Below, one piece after another: positions 14,458 through 14,619 of a DNA stretch of 14,619 nucleotides. A model generated the notes under the pieces. It ran no database searches, was not told the DNA's origin, and saw nothing but the letters and a program-made list of their open reading frames with translations. The DNA is from CAZZIZ01 sp964654535 (GTDB lineage: Bacteria > Bacteroidota > Bacteroidia > Chitinophagales > UBA2359). The position numbers and the translations under genes are program-made. The number at the start of each line of letters is the position of its first letter. Positions within the stretch are counted from its first letter, which is position 1. The stretch lies in assembly GCA_964654535.1 (NCBI GenBank), contig CAZZIZ010000078.1, forward strand, positions 1 to 14,619. Direction: 5' to 3'.

Positions 14458-14517
14458 CCCTCATTGCTGTGCTCTTAGTGCAACGCCAACAGCGTAAACA
14501 AACACCAAAAACCCACA

Positions 14518-14554
14518 TGTCATTTCGAGCGAAGCCGAGAAATCTGTGTACTCG
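14518..14554 (+). repeat. Dispersed repeat, right array copy 2
   Basis: Same 37-base sequence as copy 1 with a single G-to-A change. It starts 97 bases after copy 1 and is preceded by ACCCACA, similar to the AAACACA in front of copy 3. Confidence 0.9.
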
Positions 14555-14555
14555 A

Positions 14556-14587
14556 CCTCATCGTCCTCATCGTCCTCAACGCCCTCA
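14556..14587 (+). repeat. 9-base minisatellite between repeat copies 2 and 3
   Basis: CCTCATCGT occurs twice in tandem, then CCTCAACGC and a partial CCTCA. The first unit overlaps the downstream extension of repeat copy 2, so the minisatellite probably grew out of the repeat's own flank by slippage. Confidence 0.85.
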
Positions 14588-14596
14588 AAAAACACA

Positions 14597-14619
14597 TGTC
14601 ATTTCGAGCGAAGCCGAGA
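14597..14619 (+). repeat. Dispersed repeat, right array copy 3 (cut by window end)
   Basis: The first 23 bases of the repeat (TGTCATTTCGAGCGAAG then CCGAGA) are present and identical to copies 1 and 2. It starts 79 bases after copy 2. The array may continue beyond the window. Confidence 0.88.

Noticed and set aside
14421..14619. Possible CRISPR array (regular repeats with spacers at the right edge)
   Set aside because: The inter-repeat stretches are 60 and 42 bases, are related to each other (CCTCAT motifs), one is a 9-base tandem repeat, and a copy of the same repeat sits alone 14 kb away. No cas gene is present.

Overview
The window looks like chromosomal DNA of a member of the Bacteroidota, most likely a Flavobacteriales-type marine or freshwater bacterium (family not resolvable). 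The grounds are type IX secretion system (T9SS) components (a PorP/SprF-family protein and a giant C25 protease ending in a type B sorting domain), moderate-to-low GC, starts with little Shine-Dalgarno signal, and repeat families of a kind common in this phylum.

Layout. Positions 1-418 hold no gene but are dense in repeats: a REPIN-like pair of inverted hairpins (9-151), a 30-base dispersed repeat (181-210) and a long foldable element (229-367). Three genes follow on the minus strand, closely spaced and probably one transcription unit read from high to low coordinates: a two-module exported protein of unknown function (1757-2833), a small secreted beta-barrel-like protein (1068-1691) and a TsaC/Sua5-family threonylcarbamoyl-AMP synthase (419-1000). 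A strong intrinsic terminator (2909-2935) separates this unit from an upstream minus-strand pair: a 2.1-thousand-residue C25 (gingipain/PorU2-like) protease with a long Ig/PKD/FN3/Cys-rich stalk and a type B T9SS sorting domain (3892-10185), followed 20 bases later by a PorP/SprF-family gene (2960-3871). The pairing fits a large T9SS cargo or anchored surface protease made together with its outer-membrane partner.

Positions 10198-10805 are a divergent intergenic region holding a 5'-leader hairpin, an isolated perfect DnaA-box 9-mer, a second long foldable element (10574-10722) and a possible Bacteroidota -7 box. From 10827 onward the plus strand carries a beta-oxidation operon: a FadN-type fusion (3-hydroxyacyl-CoA dehydrogenase first, enoyl-CoA hydratase second) and, one base after its stop, a FadA thiolase. 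Together they catalyse the last three steps of the fatty-acid beta-oxidation cycle; the acyl-CoA dehydrogenase is not in the window and may lie downstream. The right edge (14421-14619) is an array of three copies of the same repeat seen at 181-210, with a 9-base minisatellite between copies two and three.

The coding genes belong to recognisable families. The least explained content is in the repeats and foldable intergenic elements, in the multi-tier internal duplications of the giant protease, and in the duplicated exported protein of unknown function.
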